Below are positions 1 through 8,641 of a stretch of DNA of 64,000 nt, one piece after another; the stretch's first letter is position 1; each line of letters opens with the position of its first letter. Position numbers and translations under genes: made by a program. Origin of the DNA: Ruminococcus flavefaciens (lineage in GTDB: Bacteria; Bacillota; Clostridia; Oscillospirales; Ruminococcaceae); assembly GCF_900116855.1 (NCBI RefSeq), contig NZ_UETD01000005.1, positions 186,001-250,000 on the forward strand, read 5' to 3'. Under the pieces are notes generated by a model. It did no database searches, was not told the DNA's origin, and saw nothing but the letters and a program-made list of their open reading frames with translations.

Positions 1-507
1 CTGCGGATCGTTTATCATGCTGCGGCAGATGCAGGCTCTCTGGAGCTGTCCGCCCGAGACCTCGTTTATATCGTTCTCGCCGACCTCGCTTATGCCCAGC
101 TTGTGCATAAGGTCCTGACCGCGCCTGAGTATCTCTTTGCGGCTCTCCTTTTTCTTTGAGGACTTCACGGCAGGCAGGATGATATTATCGATGATGGACA
201 GGTTCTTCATCATGTACATCTGCTGGAAGATGAAGCCCATATCGTCCAGTCTCATCTCCGCAAGGCTGTTCTCATTCTGTTCGGAAAGGCTCTTTCCGCA
301 GAACTTAACCTCTCCGGCGGTCATCTTGTCCATGCCGGAAACGGTGTAGAGCAGGGTGGACTTGCCCGAGCCCGAGGGACCCATGACAGCCACCATCTCC
401 CCCTTGTCTATGTGGAAGCTGACGTTCCTGAGCACGTTGTTCTGTCTCTTGTTTATGATATATGTCTTGCAGAGGTCCTTGACCTCGAGTATAGTATTCT
501 TGCTCAT
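1..507 (-). CDS. ABC transporter ATP-binding protein, MacB/LolD type (partial)
   Basis: ATPase subunit expected to power the FtsX-type permease encoded just upstream. The visible 169 residues show a Walker A motif GPSGSGKST near residue 43 and the signature VSGGQLQRA near residue 150. The window edge cuts the gene before Walker B, so the last third is not seen. Start: the ATG at 507 (MSKNTILEV) has AGGAG eight bases upstream; the in-frame ATG at 513 sits too close to it. The gap after the permease stop is only 13 bases, so the two are co-transcribed. Family knowledge: MacB-type ATPases export peptides, antibiotics or lipoproteins; the substrate here is unknown. Confidence 0.93.
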   Translation of the reverse strand, partial: MSKNTILEVKDLCKTYIINKRQNNVLRNVSFHIDKGEMVAVMGPSGSGKSTLLYTVSGMDKMTAGEVKFCGKSLSEQNENSLAEMRLDDMGFIFQQMYMMKNLSIIDNIILPAVKSSKKKESRKEILRRGQDLMHKLGISEVGENDINEVSGGQLQRACICRSMINDPQ

Positions 508-520
508 ATCCATATCTCCT

Positions 521-2890
521 TTATTCTATGTCGGAAGTATCCGAGGCTTTGATGGTCTTCATGTACATTGCTGTGAGGTATGCGCCGAGGACTGTTGCCG
601 CCGCAATGATAACTGGGTATACCGCGAAGACCTCCACAGGCTTTATGTTGTATTCCACGCCGTCAAGGGCACCCATTATGCCGAATATGGGGTCGATGCA
701 CAGCTTTGTGACGGGGGTGCTGAGCAGTATCGCCAGCACTGCCGCGATGGCAGCCGAGATAAGGAACCTGAGAGTGTGCTGCCTTCTCACGGATCTGCTC
801 TTGAAGCCCATTGCCTTCATGAGAGCTATCTCGGGCTTCTCCTTTGAGATGAATGAGCGCTCCATGAGTACCGAGATCATGATGACGATGATAACTGTGA
901 TGAGCAGTACGAAGACCTTGACTCCGTTAATGGTGTCCTTTACGCCCTCTCCTATGCAGCTCATTACAAAGCCGTCCGTATCGTCGACATACTTGGTATC
1001 AAATATATCCTTGACTCTGCTTATGCGGCTGTTTATCTCCTTTTCGTCGGGAGAGTCGTCGAAATCTATCTGAAATCCCATGACCTGACTTACAGCTGAG
1101 TCGGGTACCTCAAGGCTTTCGTGGAAGCGTCCCGTTTCGCCCAGCTTAACCATGCTCTGGAAAAGGGCTGTGACGATGTATTCGTCTGTCTTTCCGTCGA
1201 TGGTGATGTTTACTTTGTCCCCTATACCTGCTTCCAGCTTCTCCGCAACGGAGCTGGTGAGTGCTATCTCGTTGCTGTATTTGGGTGCATAGCCCTCGGA
1301 GTAGCTGTAGTCTGAAGCCTTTGTGTCCTTGCAGTACATGAATGTGGGAGAGAGCTTGTTCCCCTTGAACTCCACAGCGGGAGAGACAAGACCCTCAGCG
1401 TGTACGCTGCACGGCAGACCGTTATCGATAAGCTTCTTCTCTATCTTGTCGCACTGTTCCGTAACAGTGGTCTCACCTGTCATTACTTCCATTATCATAT
1501 CCGTGTCGGTTATGTATATGTCGCTGTCAGTGGAGCACATAAGGGGCAGCAGCTTCCTGCTTGCAAGGGTGTTGCCCGTGTTGGCAAGGCACATTACCAG
1601 GAGCAGGCAGACTGTGAATATTACTGTCATTATGCCGAACTGCTTCGGGCTGCTGAACACATCATTGAGTGCAAGGAAGCCCGTGGCGCCGAGCTTGCTC
1701 TTTCCCAGCCTGAGCAGTCCCTTCTTTTTGAATCTCTCGCCTGTCTGACCGCTTCTTACGGCGTCGATGGGGGAGAGCTTCTTTATCTTTCTTGTACATC
1801 TCCAGCAGAACGCCAGGATCACGAGAACTACCGCAAGACTGCACAGGACACCCACCGCAGCGGAGCTGTCGCTGCCAAGGTACATTTTTCTGCTGACTGA
1901 ACTAAGCAGCATATTTCCGAAGGGTATGCTGAGGAAGAAGCCTATGACTGCGCCTATTGCCGCGATACCCAGATACTTCACCAGGAAGAGCCCTCTTACC
2001 GAGCGGTTTTTGAGTCCGAGAGCCTTCATGACCCCTATCTCTCTGAACTCCTCATTGATGGTGAAGCTGATAGTAAATCTCAGCATCACAAAGGATACCA
2101 GTATCAGGCAGACGCTTACGATGAGCAGCAATCCTGCAACGATCGTATTCATTATATAAGATGTCCTGATAACAGATATGCCTACGTTCAGGACAGTATC
2201 GGGAATATCGGAAAGGTCCGATTCCAGAGCTTTTGCATCGGGACCGTTTATATAGAATACAGAAGCGCTGTTGTTCTCCTGCGCCTTTTCATCGGCTGCC
2301 AGCTTTTCATAGTCCTCATTGTTCATTATTATACGGGGATTGGTCATCATATCCGAGCCAAGGAAGGCGTCCTTGCCGATTCCAGCATATTCCAGCGTCA
2401 GCTCCGTATCTCCTATCTTCAGCTGTATTTCATCACCGCTTTCAAAGTGTGTCCTGTTGAGAATACAGCCTGTGAGATAAGCCTTTCCCTGCGGAACGCT
2501 CTTTATTATCTTGTTGTCCTTGTCGAAGTAATTGATCTGAGCGTTGTCGACGGAGAGTGCCAGACCAATACTGCTGAATTCGGAGAACTTTTCGCCGTTG
2601 CGGGTAAGGTCATTATCATGGAATACGAGCTGTTTCTCTGTGCGGAAGTCGCTGACATTTGGCTTCTGCGAAAGCATATCTTCGATAGCATCAGGGTCCT
2701 TTGAGAGGCTGATGATGAAGTGATCGCTCATGTTTGCCTTCTCGAAGTAATTGTCCAGACCGCTCATGACGGCGATGATGTTGTTGACGCTGCTTGCTGC
2801 GAACATAGTCGCCATTATCACAAACAGCAGCAGAATGATGTTCATGGTCTTTTTGCGTTTCAGGTCTTTTTTTAGTATCCTCAGAAACAT
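521..2890 (-). CDS. ABC transporter permease with two FtsX domains
   Basis: Large MacB/FtsX-type permease of about 789 residues. The N-terminal membrane segment near residues 18-38 is followed by an extracytoplasmic MacB-core-like domain. Then come a three-helix FtsX block (about 250-365), a further helix near 420, a second extracytoplasmic domain, and a final three-helix FtsX block (about 655-780) that includes the typical EIALMKAMGF motif. Start: the ATG at 2890 (MFLRILKKDL) lies seven bases after GAGG; the upstream ATGs at 2926 and 2896 are less well placed. First gene of an operon with the ATPase. Upstream there are direct repeats of OmpR-regulator type. Transporters of this kind often give resistance to cell-wall-active peptides, which is only inferred here. 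Confidence 0.9.
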   Translation of the reverse strand: MFLRILKKDLKRKKTMNIILLLFVIMATMFAASSVNNIIAVMSGLDNYFEKANMSDHFIISLSKDPDAIEDMLSQKPNVSDFRTEKQLVFHDNDLTRNGEKFSEFSSIGLALSVDNAQINYFDKDNKIIKSVPQGKAYLTGCILNRTHFESGDEIQLKIGDTELTLEYAGIGKDAFLGSDMMTNPRIIMNNEDYEKLAADEKAQENNSASVFYINGPDAKALESDLSDIPDTVLNVGISVIRTSYIMNTIVAGLLLIVSVCLILVSFVMLRFTISFTINEEFREIGVMKALGLKNRSVRGLFLVKYLGIAAIGAVIGFFLSIPFGNMLLSSVSRKMYLGSDSSAAVGVLCSLAVVLVILAFCWRCTRKIKKLSPIDAVRSGQTGERFKKKGLLRLGKSKLGATGFLALNDVFSSPKQFGIMTVIFTVCLLLVMCLANTGNTLASRKLLPLMCSTDSDIYITDTDMIMEVMTGETTVTEQCDKIEKKLIDNGLPCSVHAEGLVSPAVEFKGNKLSPTFMYCKDTKASDYSYSEGYAPKYSNEIALTSSVAEKLEAGIGDKVNITIDGKTDEYIVTALFQSMVKLGETGRFHESLEVPDSAVSQVMGFQIDFDDSPDEKEINSRISRVKDIFDTKYVDDTDGFVMSCIGEGVKDTINGVKVFVLLITVIIVIMISVLMERSFISKEKPEIALMKAMGFKSRSVRRQHTLRFLISAAIAAVLAILLSTPVTKLCIDPIFGIMGALDGVEYNIKPVEVFAVYPVIIAAATVLGAYLTAMYMKTIKASDTSDIE

Positions 2891-2916
2891 ATTCATCCCT
2901 CGCTTTCTGTGACTAT

Positions 2917-2950
2917 ATCTTAGCATGGGAATTATTAAATAATCCTTAAA
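2917..2950 (-). promoter_or_regulatory. putative OmpR-type direct repeat and -10 of the FtsX operon
   Basis: On the minus strand, TTTAAGG and TTTAATA start exactly 11 bases apart (2944-2950 and 2933-2939). Ten bases further is a TAAGAT -10 element (2917-2922). No TTGACA -35 is present, as expected for an activated promoter. The start codon lies about 20 bases after the expected transcription start. The same arrangement occurs at 23067-23110. Confidence 0.45.
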
Positions 2951-2978
2951 TGGTTTTCATGGTCGTTTTTACCGAAAA

Positions 2979-3002
2979 CAGCCTGCAACGCTGTGCAGGC
3001 TG
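2979..3002. terminator. hairpin, possible bidirectional terminator
   Basis: A perfect 9-bp stem (CAGCCTGCA/TGCAGGCTG) with a 6-base loop, followed by TTTTC on the minus strand. It lies between the lysin genes and the FtsX operon, so it may catch read-through. Confidence 0.5.
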
Positions 3003-3089
3003 TGCAATTGTTCCGTAATATCCTGAGCTGCTGTGCTCCTTGTCTGTTTTATAGATTATACCACATAATAAAATTAATAGCAAGATACG

Positions 3090-3121
3090 CGAAAAAACGG
3101 TGCAGCCGTTACAGCTGCACC
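3090..3121 (-). terminator. Rho-independent terminator of the lysin operon
   Basis: On the minus strand, GGTGCAGC and GCTGCACC form an 8-bp stem with a 7-base loop, followed by GTTTTTTC. It lies 30 bases after the stop codon of the amidase-like gene. Confidence 0.85.
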
Positions 3122-3150
3122 GTGATATATACTTATTGTATGTTTGCTTA

Positions 3151-4134
3151 TCAAGCGGGCTTTTTGAGGTTGCCTGCCTTGAGGAGGTTGAGCATATTCG
3201 TATTCTGAGCAGGTGTTCCCGAATATCCCGAGATGCCGTTAGCAGCAGCGATCTTGGAGCGGTATGAGTAGGATGAGTCTACACCGATGGAAACAAGGGC
3301 ATCAACTATCGAATTATACTGTGAACCGCACTTGGGGAAGTACTGTACAGTTGAGCCGGGCTTTTTGAGGCTGCCTGCCTTGAGGAGGTTGAGCATAGTT
3401 GTGTTCTGAGCGGGTGTGCCGCTATAATTGGTGATATTGTTTGCAGCAGCGATCTTGGAGCGGTTTGAGTAGGATGAGTCAACACCGATAGAGTTGAGAG
3501 CGTCAACGATGGAGGTGTAACCCTGACCGCAGGCAGGATAGCAGCCCGGAGCAACATAGCCGCCTCCGCCGCCGCCTTCGTTGGCAATGGGCTTGTATCT
3601 GAGAACGCCCTGCCAGTTGCCGTAATAGTAAGAAGCAACATTGATCTCTCTGCCCGAGCTGTCGCCGCCTCTGCCGTCATAGTCGCTGTGAGCGCCTACG
3701 TTCTTGTTGTTGCCGAGATAGAGCTCTGTATGTCCGCTGCTATTGCTTCTGCGGAGGAGAACGTCGCCGCGCTTGAGGTTAGCTGTGCTGCCGATCTCGC
3801 TCCACGGGATCCATACGAAGTCGTGAGCTGTGAACTCAGATTTCATATTGCCTGTGTAGTAAGCATTGCCAACATTGATACCTGCATACTTCATAGCGTT
3901 GATGACCAGTGAAGAGCAGTCGTAATCGGGGTTGCCGTTTCTGTTGGTCTGGCTGTAGCCGTGGGAATTGTCGTTGGCGATACCGATAGCCCAGTTGATA
4001 GCTCTTTCCATAGTTGCGTTTGCAGCGTTTGCAGAAACAGGTGCGCTGCTGATGAGACCGCTGCCTGCAATGAAAGCTGAGCAAGCGATAACAGCTGTTG
4101 CCTTCTTGAATGTTTTGATGATCTTGTTTTCCAT
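3151..4134 (-). CDS. secreted NlpC/P60-superfamily (Amidase_5-like) peptidoglycan hydrolase
   Basis: Secreted cell-wall hydrolase of 327 residues. Signal peptide about 1-39 (ends SANAANA). The catalytic domain, about 41-182, carries the nucleophile Cys73 in YDCSSLV and His135 in SGHTELYLG, as in phage-type Amidase_5 peptidases. A Gly-rich linker (187-192) leads to two tail repeats of about 60 residues (199-259 and 265-326), a type I recall from C-termini of clostridial phage-type lysins and presumed to bind cell wall. It follows the glucosaminidase gene by 54 bases with its own AGGAG site, so the two probably form an operon. No holin or other phage gene is near, which favours an autolysin or secreted bacteriolysin over a prophage remnant. 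Confidence 0.88.
   Translation of the reverse strand: MENKIIKTFKKATAVIACSAFIAGSGLISSAPVSANAANATMERAINWAIGIANDNSHGYSQTNRNGNPDYDCSSLVINAMKYAGINVGNAYYTGNMKSEFTAHDFVWIPWSEIGSTANLKRGDVLLRRSNSSGHTELYLGNNKNVGAHSDYDGRGGDSSGREINVASYYYGNWQGVLRYKPIANEGGGGGGYVAPGCYPACGQGYTSIVDALNSIGVDSSYSNRSKIAAANNITNYSGTPAQNTTMLNLLKAGSLKKPGSTVQYFPKCGSQYNSIVDALVSIGVDSSYSYRSKIAAANGISGYSGTPAQNTNMLNLLKAGNLKKPA
3157..3540 (-). repeat. two ~60-residue cell-wall-binding-like repeats (amidase tail)
   Basis: In-frame duplicated segments, each with the pattern SIVDAL-SIG-(S)-KIAAAN-YSGTPAQNT-MLNLLK. Copy 1 has DALNSIG and NITNYSG; copy 2 has DALVSIG and ISGYSG. Confidence 0.85.
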
Positions 4135-4188
4135 AATAATTACTCCTTTTATTGATAGATTTGATTTTATATTAAGGCTTTATGTACC

Positions 4189-5172
4189 TTAGTTGGGCTT
4201 GATGAGCTTTCCTGCCTTGAGGAGGTTGAGCATAGATGTATTCTGTGCGGGAGTTCCCGAATAGCCTGAGATGCTGTTTGCGGCAGCGATCTTGCAGCGG
4301 TAATTGTAGGATGAATCAGCACCGATAGAAACGAGAGCGTCAACGATGGAGTTGTAGCTCTGACCGCAGGCAGGGAAGTATACTATTGAGGGACCGCTTG
4401 AAGGCTTCTTGAGCCTGCTCTGCTTCAGAAGATTGAGCATAGTTGTGTTCTGAGCAGGTGTGCCGCTGTAATTGGTGATATTGTTTGCAGCAGCGATCTT
4501 TTTGCGGTAAGCGAATGATGACTCGGCACCGATGGAGTTGAGGGCATCAACTATGCTTGTGTAGCTTGATGCACAGGCTCTGAAGTAACCTTCCGTGACG
4601 GGTACCATAGTGTCAAATCTTGTGAGATCATATCTCTCGATGAGGCTGATGAGCTTGTTGGTGTAACCGCTGTCGGTAGCCCAGCCGTCTTCCCTTATCT
4701 TGCGGCAGGCAGCCTTATAATCCGTTTCGCCGATAAGATTTGAGTATCTGGAATAGCCTGTGATGAACTGGTAGTAGCCCTCTATGCCCTGATCGAAGGA
4801 GTGGTATGCTCTGAATGTGCCGTTCACTCTTACCAGAACGCCGTTGATCTCCTCAGTGGTCTGTAAGGTAACGGTCTCTCCGTGGTAGTTGGAGCCTGCC
4901 TTCATGCCGAAGAAGTTATAGTATCTGCTGGAGAGAGTGCTCTGACCCCATGCGGATTCGAGGATAGCCTGAGCAATGGTCATGCTCGGGAGTATTCTGT
5001 ACTGTGCATAGCCTTTCTGAGCTGCTGTGCCCAGATTGTTGATGAACTGCTGCTGTTGTGACTGTGTGATGGCATAAGCGCTGACAGGCTTTACCACGTC
5101 GGGGGAAGCAACTGCTGCTGCGCCGCCCATGCACATAAGTGATGCCATTAATACTGCGACTGTTTTTTTCAT
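4189..5172 (-). CDS. secreted GH73-type N-acetylglucosaminidase with tail repeats
   Basis: Secreted glucosaminidase, also 327 residues, expected to cut the glycan backbone of peptidoglycan. Signal peptide about 1-34 (ends SAYA). The catalytic domain (about 40-185) has the family glutamate Glu72 in AILESAWGQS, followed by YYNFFGMKA and a Tyr/Trp-rich C-terminal part (GYYQFITGY, DGWATDSGY). Residues 197-258 and 265-327 are two tail repeats matching those of the next gene. GGAGG lies six bases before the ATG. First gene of the pair: a glycosidase plus a peptidase with the same targeting tail suggests they attack the same wall together. Confidence 0.9.
   Translation of the reverse strand: MKKTVAVLMASLMCMGGAAAVASPDVVKPVSAYAITQSQQQQFINNLGTAAQKGYAQYRILPSMTIAQAILESAWGQSTLSSRYYNFFGMKAGSNYHGETVTLQTTEEINGVLVRVNGTFRAYHSFDQGIEGYYQFITGYSRYSNLIGETDYKAACRKIREDGWATDSGYTNKLISLIERYDLTRFDTMVPVTEGYFRACASSYTSIVDALNSIGAESSFAYRKKIAAANNITNYSGTPAQNTTMLNLLKQSRLKKPSSGPSIVYFPACGQSYNSIVDALVSIGADSSYNYRCKIAAANSISGYSGTPAQNTSMLNLLKAGKLIKPN
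4192..4584 (-). repeat. two ~60-residue cell-wall-binding-like repeats (glucosaminidase tail)
   Basis: Same repeat family and order as in the neighbouring amidase. Copy 1 resembles copy 1 of the neighbour, and copy 2 resembles copy 2, more than the two copies resemble each other. Confidence 0.85.
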
Positions 5173-5340
5173 TTTTTACCTCCGTTTGCTGTTGTTTTTC
5201 TGCCGATACTGTTGCACCGACTGGCGTTTTCCTTATGTGCCTATAATAACAGCTCTTATGCAGAAGCGCTACAATAAAGGAGTAAAAGGGCGGTTTTTCG
5301 GAGTAGACGGGCGTTTTTACTTATAATTGCAGCTAACATA

Positions 5341-5520
5341 AATCATAATTTTGCGGAGCAAAATTATGATTTGAGCCGTTAGCCCATAGCCATTAGCCGT
5401 TAGCCTGATGTAGGGGCGGCGTTCCGCCGCCCGATAATAAAGCGGCGAAGCCGCTTCCTAATGGCTAAAAGCTAAAGGCTAAGGGCTTCGGAATTTAACA
5501 CCGAAGGTGTTAAATTCCAA
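5341..5520. repeat. palindromic intergenic repeat cluster (TAGCC family)
   Basis: Covers most of the gene-free stretch 5173-5578. From left to right: a 13-bp hairpin AATCATAATTTTG/CAAAATTATGATT; several GCCGTTAGCC/GCCATTAGCC units; the hairpin GGGCGGCG/CGCCGCCC; the hairpin AAGCGGC/GCCGCTT; inverted TAGCC units (GGCTAAAAGCTAAAGGCTAA); and the hairpin GGAATTTAACACC/GGTGTTAAATTCC. A related copy in the other orientation is at 9786-9872. I see no gene in 5173-5340, which is the leader of the lysin operon. Confidence 0.8.
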
Positions 5521-5534
5521 TTTAGCTCAGAAGC

Positions 5535-5560
5535 CGAAAAAAAGCTCCCGAGGGAGCTTT
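5535..5560 (-). terminator. Rho-independent terminator after the XRE gene
   Basis: On the minus strand, AAAGCTCCC and GGGAGCTTT form a 9-bp stem with a 2-base loop, followed by a T run and TCGGC. It sits 19 bases past the stop codon. Confidence 0.85.
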
Positions 5561-5578
5561 GATAAAAATATCTTTGGA

Positions 5579-5971
5579 TCATTTGGGAAAGCCGTTGAGT
5601 ATGACATAGATCACGAATGAGATGATATCGACGAGCATTACTGCTCCGAGAACTATGCCTGCTATCTTCAGACCCTTTCTGACTTTCTTCCCGTTATCTT
5701 CAGTGAGGACCTTTTCCTTTATATCTGCATACAGCTCCGACTTTACGGTCTGTGGGGCAGGGGCAGGCTCGGGAGCCTTGTCCAGCACCAGCTCGTCCAG
5801 AGAGATACCGAACAGGTCGCTGATGGCAATGAGCTTTTCCATATCGGGAGTTGAGTCACCCACCTCCCACTTTGAGACGGTCTGCCTTGATACGTTAAGA
5901 CGGTTTGCAAGCTCCTCCTGTGAAAAGCCTTTCTGCTTGCGAAGCTCGTAGAGCTTGTTGTTGAATTCCAT
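5579..5971 (-). CDS. XRE-family regulator with C-terminal membrane helix
   Basis: A 130-residue protein. Residues 3-60 are a classical Cro/C1-type helix-turn-helix (SQEELANRLNVSRQTVSKWE), followed by a Pro/Ala linker. One hydrophobic segment near 103-125 anchors it in the membrane. Membrane-anchored XRE regulators of this size are common in Clostridia. It begins three bases after the stop of the CPBP protease gene, so it is co-transcribed and probably translationally coupled. Its target is not visible; control of its own operon is a reasonable guess. The ATG at 5971 has a weak GGCAGG site. Confidence 0.9.
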   Translation of the reverse strand: MEFNNKLYELRKQKGFSQEELANRLNVSRQTVSKWEVGDSTPDMEKLIAISDLFGISLDELVLDKAPEPAPAPQTVKSELYADIKEKVLTEDNGKKVRKGLKIAGIVLGAVMLVDIISFVIYVILNGFPK

Positions 5972-5974
5972 ATT

Positions 5975-6913
5975 TCACGCCTGCCTTTCTGTATTGTTTC
6001 TTTTATACATATGCCACAGCAGAACAGCTGCCGCAGCCAGTACCGCAGCGGTGATGATACTTGCCTCTATGCCGTATCTGCCGCCGTTGAAAAGGTTTTT
6101 GTCCGATGTACGCATATTTATGACTGCCCATGAGCCTTCGCTGCCGCTGAGGTCAAGTCCCAGAATGCAGCTGAGACAGAAATTCCACATGGAATGCAGT
6201 CCGCAGGCAGCCCAAATGCTCTTTGTACGGAGAGTCAGCAGAGAGAATACACATGAGATAAGGATAAGACAGAGCACACCCGGGAATATATACTCAGCTT
6301 CAAAGCTGCACAGCGTACCCATGTGGGGAAGGGCGAATGCGGCAGCACTTGCACCGACAGCAGCAGGGAGAGATACCTTATCCTTCAGCGAGCAGAAAAC
6401 CAGTCCTCGGGAAAGAAGCTCCTCGGCTGCTCCCTGAACTATGTATCCTCCGAGCATGAGCAGCATTGTTATATTGAAATTCGCGGAAAAGCCGCTGAAT
6501 TTTATTGTTCCTGTAACCATTATAGCAGAAACTGCGGTGATAATCAATACAACTCCCATACCTGCGCCCATGAACCAGCCCGAGATCTTTTTGGTTATGC
6601 CCATTTCATTAAGCTTCCTTTTCACGACAAGCTTCCAATAGAGAATGCATACAGCAATGAGAATGATCATACCGTAAAGCTTTAATAGCAGCATAACATT
6701 TTCGCTGAACATTTCTCCCTTTAAGAAGTTCCTGCCGCAGAGGAACAGTCCTCCGATGACAAGTCCCTCCGCAAGAAAAATCCCTGCCAGATAGCACAGG
6801 AAAAATGCCAGCAGCTTTTTTGTGATGAGCAAAGCCGACGGCATATCATCTCTGTTGTTGAAAGGGCTTATATTTTTTATGAAGCCTCTCACGGGAACCA
6901 ATGATCTTATCAT
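5975..6913 (-). CDS. CPBP-family intramembrane metalloprotease
   Basis: A polytopic membrane protein of about 312 residues with around eight hydrophobic segments. The CPBP (Abi/Rce1-like) signature is visible: EELLSRG near residue 187 supplies the paired glutamates and the Arg, and the later histidines are in FALPHMG and CGLHSMWN. Family members cleave membrane substrates or help with bacteriocin self-protection; the substrate here is unknown. Start: the ATG at 6913 has AGGAGG eight bases upstream, so the longer reading to 6964 is not used. First gene of an operon with the XRE regulator. A poorly spaced TTGACA/TAGACT pair (19 bases) at 6986-7016 could be its promoter. Confidence 0.88.
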   Translation of the reverse strand: MIRSLVPVRGFIKNISPFNNRDDMPSALLITKKLLAFFLCYLAGIFLAEGLVIGGLFLCGRNFLKGEMFSENVMLLLKLYGMIILIAVCILYWKLVVKRKLNEMGITKKISGWFMGAGMGVVLIITAVSAIMVTGTIKFSGFSANFNITMLLMLGGYIVQGAAEELLSRGLVFCSLKDKVSLPAAVGASAAAFALPHMGTLCSFEAEYIFPGVLCLILISCVFSLLTLRTKSIWAACGLHSMWNFCLSCILGLDLSGSEGSWAVINMRTSDKNLFNGGRYGIEASIITAAVLAAAAVLLWHMYKRNNTERQA

Positions 6914-7124
6914 AAATGATACCTCCTTCTGCCACAGCGTGACAGTTTTTTCTTCTGCTTCCATGATATCATTTCTGCTGCGATGAGTCTACCAACTGCC
7001 GCAGGCAATCTGTCAACGGGGCTTAACATTTATGTAAAAAGCCGTTGCATTGCCGATTTTTCGGGAGTTACTTCGAGGACTGGGCGGTGGACTGCGGAGT
7101 ATGCTTTCAGACTCGTACCCGGGG

Positions 7125-7153
7125 TTGACATATGATCTTATGGGGAGTATAAT
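7125..7153 (+). promoter_or_regulatory. sigma-A promoter of the LRR surface protein
   Basis: TTGACA (7125-7130), 17-base spacer, TATAAT (7148-7153). The roughly 85-base leader holds a GTGCAG/CTGCAC hairpin. Confidence 0.9.
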
Positions 7154-7245
7154 AAACAAAAGTGCAGCCGTCTGCACGGAATAAAAGCGGGATATGATAC
7201 CCTTGTTTCGTTTAAGCAAAAAACATACAAGTAAGGAGCGTTATT

Positions 7246-8631
7246 ATGAAAAAGACTGCATCATTCATCTTATCATTTGCAATTGCAGGGGCATTTGCAT
7301 CATTCAGCGCAGAAGCATACGACAGTTCAGCTATCAGGGCTGTCAAGATAGTTGAGCACGGAGACTACGAGCTTGAAGACGGTTCTACAGTAAACTATAA
7401 AATCGATGAATTCGATAACGTATCTGTCGGACACTATCAGGGCGGCGGCGGTGACGTTGTGCTCCCGTCAGAGATAAACGGAAAAACGGTCAGCATAATA
7501 TCAGCAAACGCATTTTACGGCTGTAAAGAGCTGACCTCGGTCAAAGTTCCCGACAGTGTAAAAAACATCTCAATGTCTGCCTTTGAAGGCTGCAGCGGTC
7601 TGACTTCCGTAAATATCCCTGACGGCGTATCAGAGATCTCCCACAGCCTTTTCAAGGACTGCACAAGCTTACAGTCCGTTCAGCTTCCCGACAGTATCAG
7701 AGATATTGATTATGAAGCCTTTGAAAACTGCATCTCATTGACCGACATAAATATTCCCGAGGGAGTTGAGTATGTCATGGGAAATGCTTTTGCCAACACG
7801 AAATGGTACGAAGAACAGCCTGACGGAATGGTCATTATAGGAAAAACCGTGTATAAATTCAAGGGAACTATGCCTGATAATACATCTGTAACTGTCCCTG
7901 ATGATATAAAGCTTATCAGCGGCTCAGCCTTTGCTGACTGTTCGGGCATGACAGAGGTAAAGCTCCCCGAGGGACTTGAGGTCATAGAAAACGATGCTTT
8001 CTCAGGCTGCAGCGGTCTGACCTCGATAACACTTCCCGAATCTTTCAAAGATGTGGGACATCATGTTTTTGAGGGCTGCACAGGGCTTACCTCAATAACC
8101 ATCCCCGAGAATGTCAAAGCTTTTGGCTACGGCATTTTCAGAAACTGTACGGGACTTACTTCCGTAAATCTCCCGAGCGAGCTGATCTCGATAACCGAGA
8201 GTACCTTTGAAGGCTGCACAGCTCTTAAATCACTTACAGTGCCCGACACTGTGGAATACATTGGCGATAATGCTTTCAAGGGCTGTACAGAGCTTACGGA
8301 ATTGATCGTACCGGTAAGAAAAGAACTGTATTTTGGCGAGAATATATTTGAGGGACGCACTGATAAGCTTACGATCTACGGATACAAGGATACGGATATC
8401 GAGAAGTACGCAAAGGATAACGATATAAGATTTGTGGTGCTGAACGATGACGGTTCAAAGCCTGCCGCAACTACAACTACAACTACAACAACTGCTGCAA
8501 AGACAACAGCTGCCACCACTGCAAATAATAACTCTCCCAAAACCGGCGACAGCGGTGCTGCGGGAATAGCTGTGACAGGCATAGCGGCAGTATTGTTATC
8601 CGCAGCAGCATACAAAAAGAGAAAAGACTAA
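7246..8631 (+). CDS. leucine-rich repeat (BspA/LRR_5-like) surface protein with SPKTG anchor
   Basis: A cell-surface protein of 461 residues. Signal peptide about 1-24. From about residue 90 to 370 it consists of BspA-type leucine-rich repeats of about 23 residues, recurring as AF-GCSGLTSV-LPDSV. A Thr-rich stretch (about 406-425) is the wall-spanning linker. The C-terminus is a sortase sorting signal: SPKTG near 430, a hydrophobic segment, and KKRKD. SPKTG replaces the canonical LPXTG; no sortase gene lies in the window. BspA-like repeats commonly mediate adhesion to host or matrix proteins, but the ligand is unknown. AAGGAG lies ahead of the ATG. Single-gene transcript followed by a large inverted-repeat element. 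Confidence 0.92.
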   Translation: MKKTASFILSFAIAGAFASFSAEAYDSSAIRAVKIVEHGDYELEDGSTVNYKIDEFDNVSVGHYQGGGGDVVLPSEINGKTVSIISANAFYGCKELTSVKVPDSVKNISMSAFEGCSGLTSVNIPDGVSEISHSLFKDCTSLQSVQLPDSIRDIDYEAFENCISLTDINIPEGVEYVMGNAFANTKWYEEQPDGMVIIGKTVYKFKGTMPDNTSVTVPDDIKLISGSAFADCSGMTEVKLPEGLEVIENDAFSGCSGLTSITLPESFKDVGHHVFEGCTGLTSITIPENVKAFGYGIFRNCTGLTSVNLPSELISITESTFEGCTALKSLTVPDTVEYIGDNAFKGCTELTELIVPVRKELYFGENIFEGRTDKLTIYGYKDTDIEKYAKDNDIRFVVLNDDGSKPAATTTTTTTTAAKTTAATTANNNSPKTGDSGAAGIAVTGIAAVLLSAAAYKKRKD

Positions 8632-8641
8632 ATAATACATC

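Noticed and set aside
3151..5172. Prophage lysis module
   Set aside because: Both proteins have ordinary signal peptides, and no holin, tail, integrase or attachment site lies near. Secreted autolysin or bacteriolysin is the simpler reading.
5341..5520. CRISPR array
   Set aside because: The repeats are degenerate, palindromic and not separated by equal-length unique spacers; no cas genes are in the window.
7013..7219. 68-codon minus-strand frame upstream of the LRR gene
   Set aside because: It overlaps the clear promoter of the LRR gene, has no binding site and no recognisable sequence.
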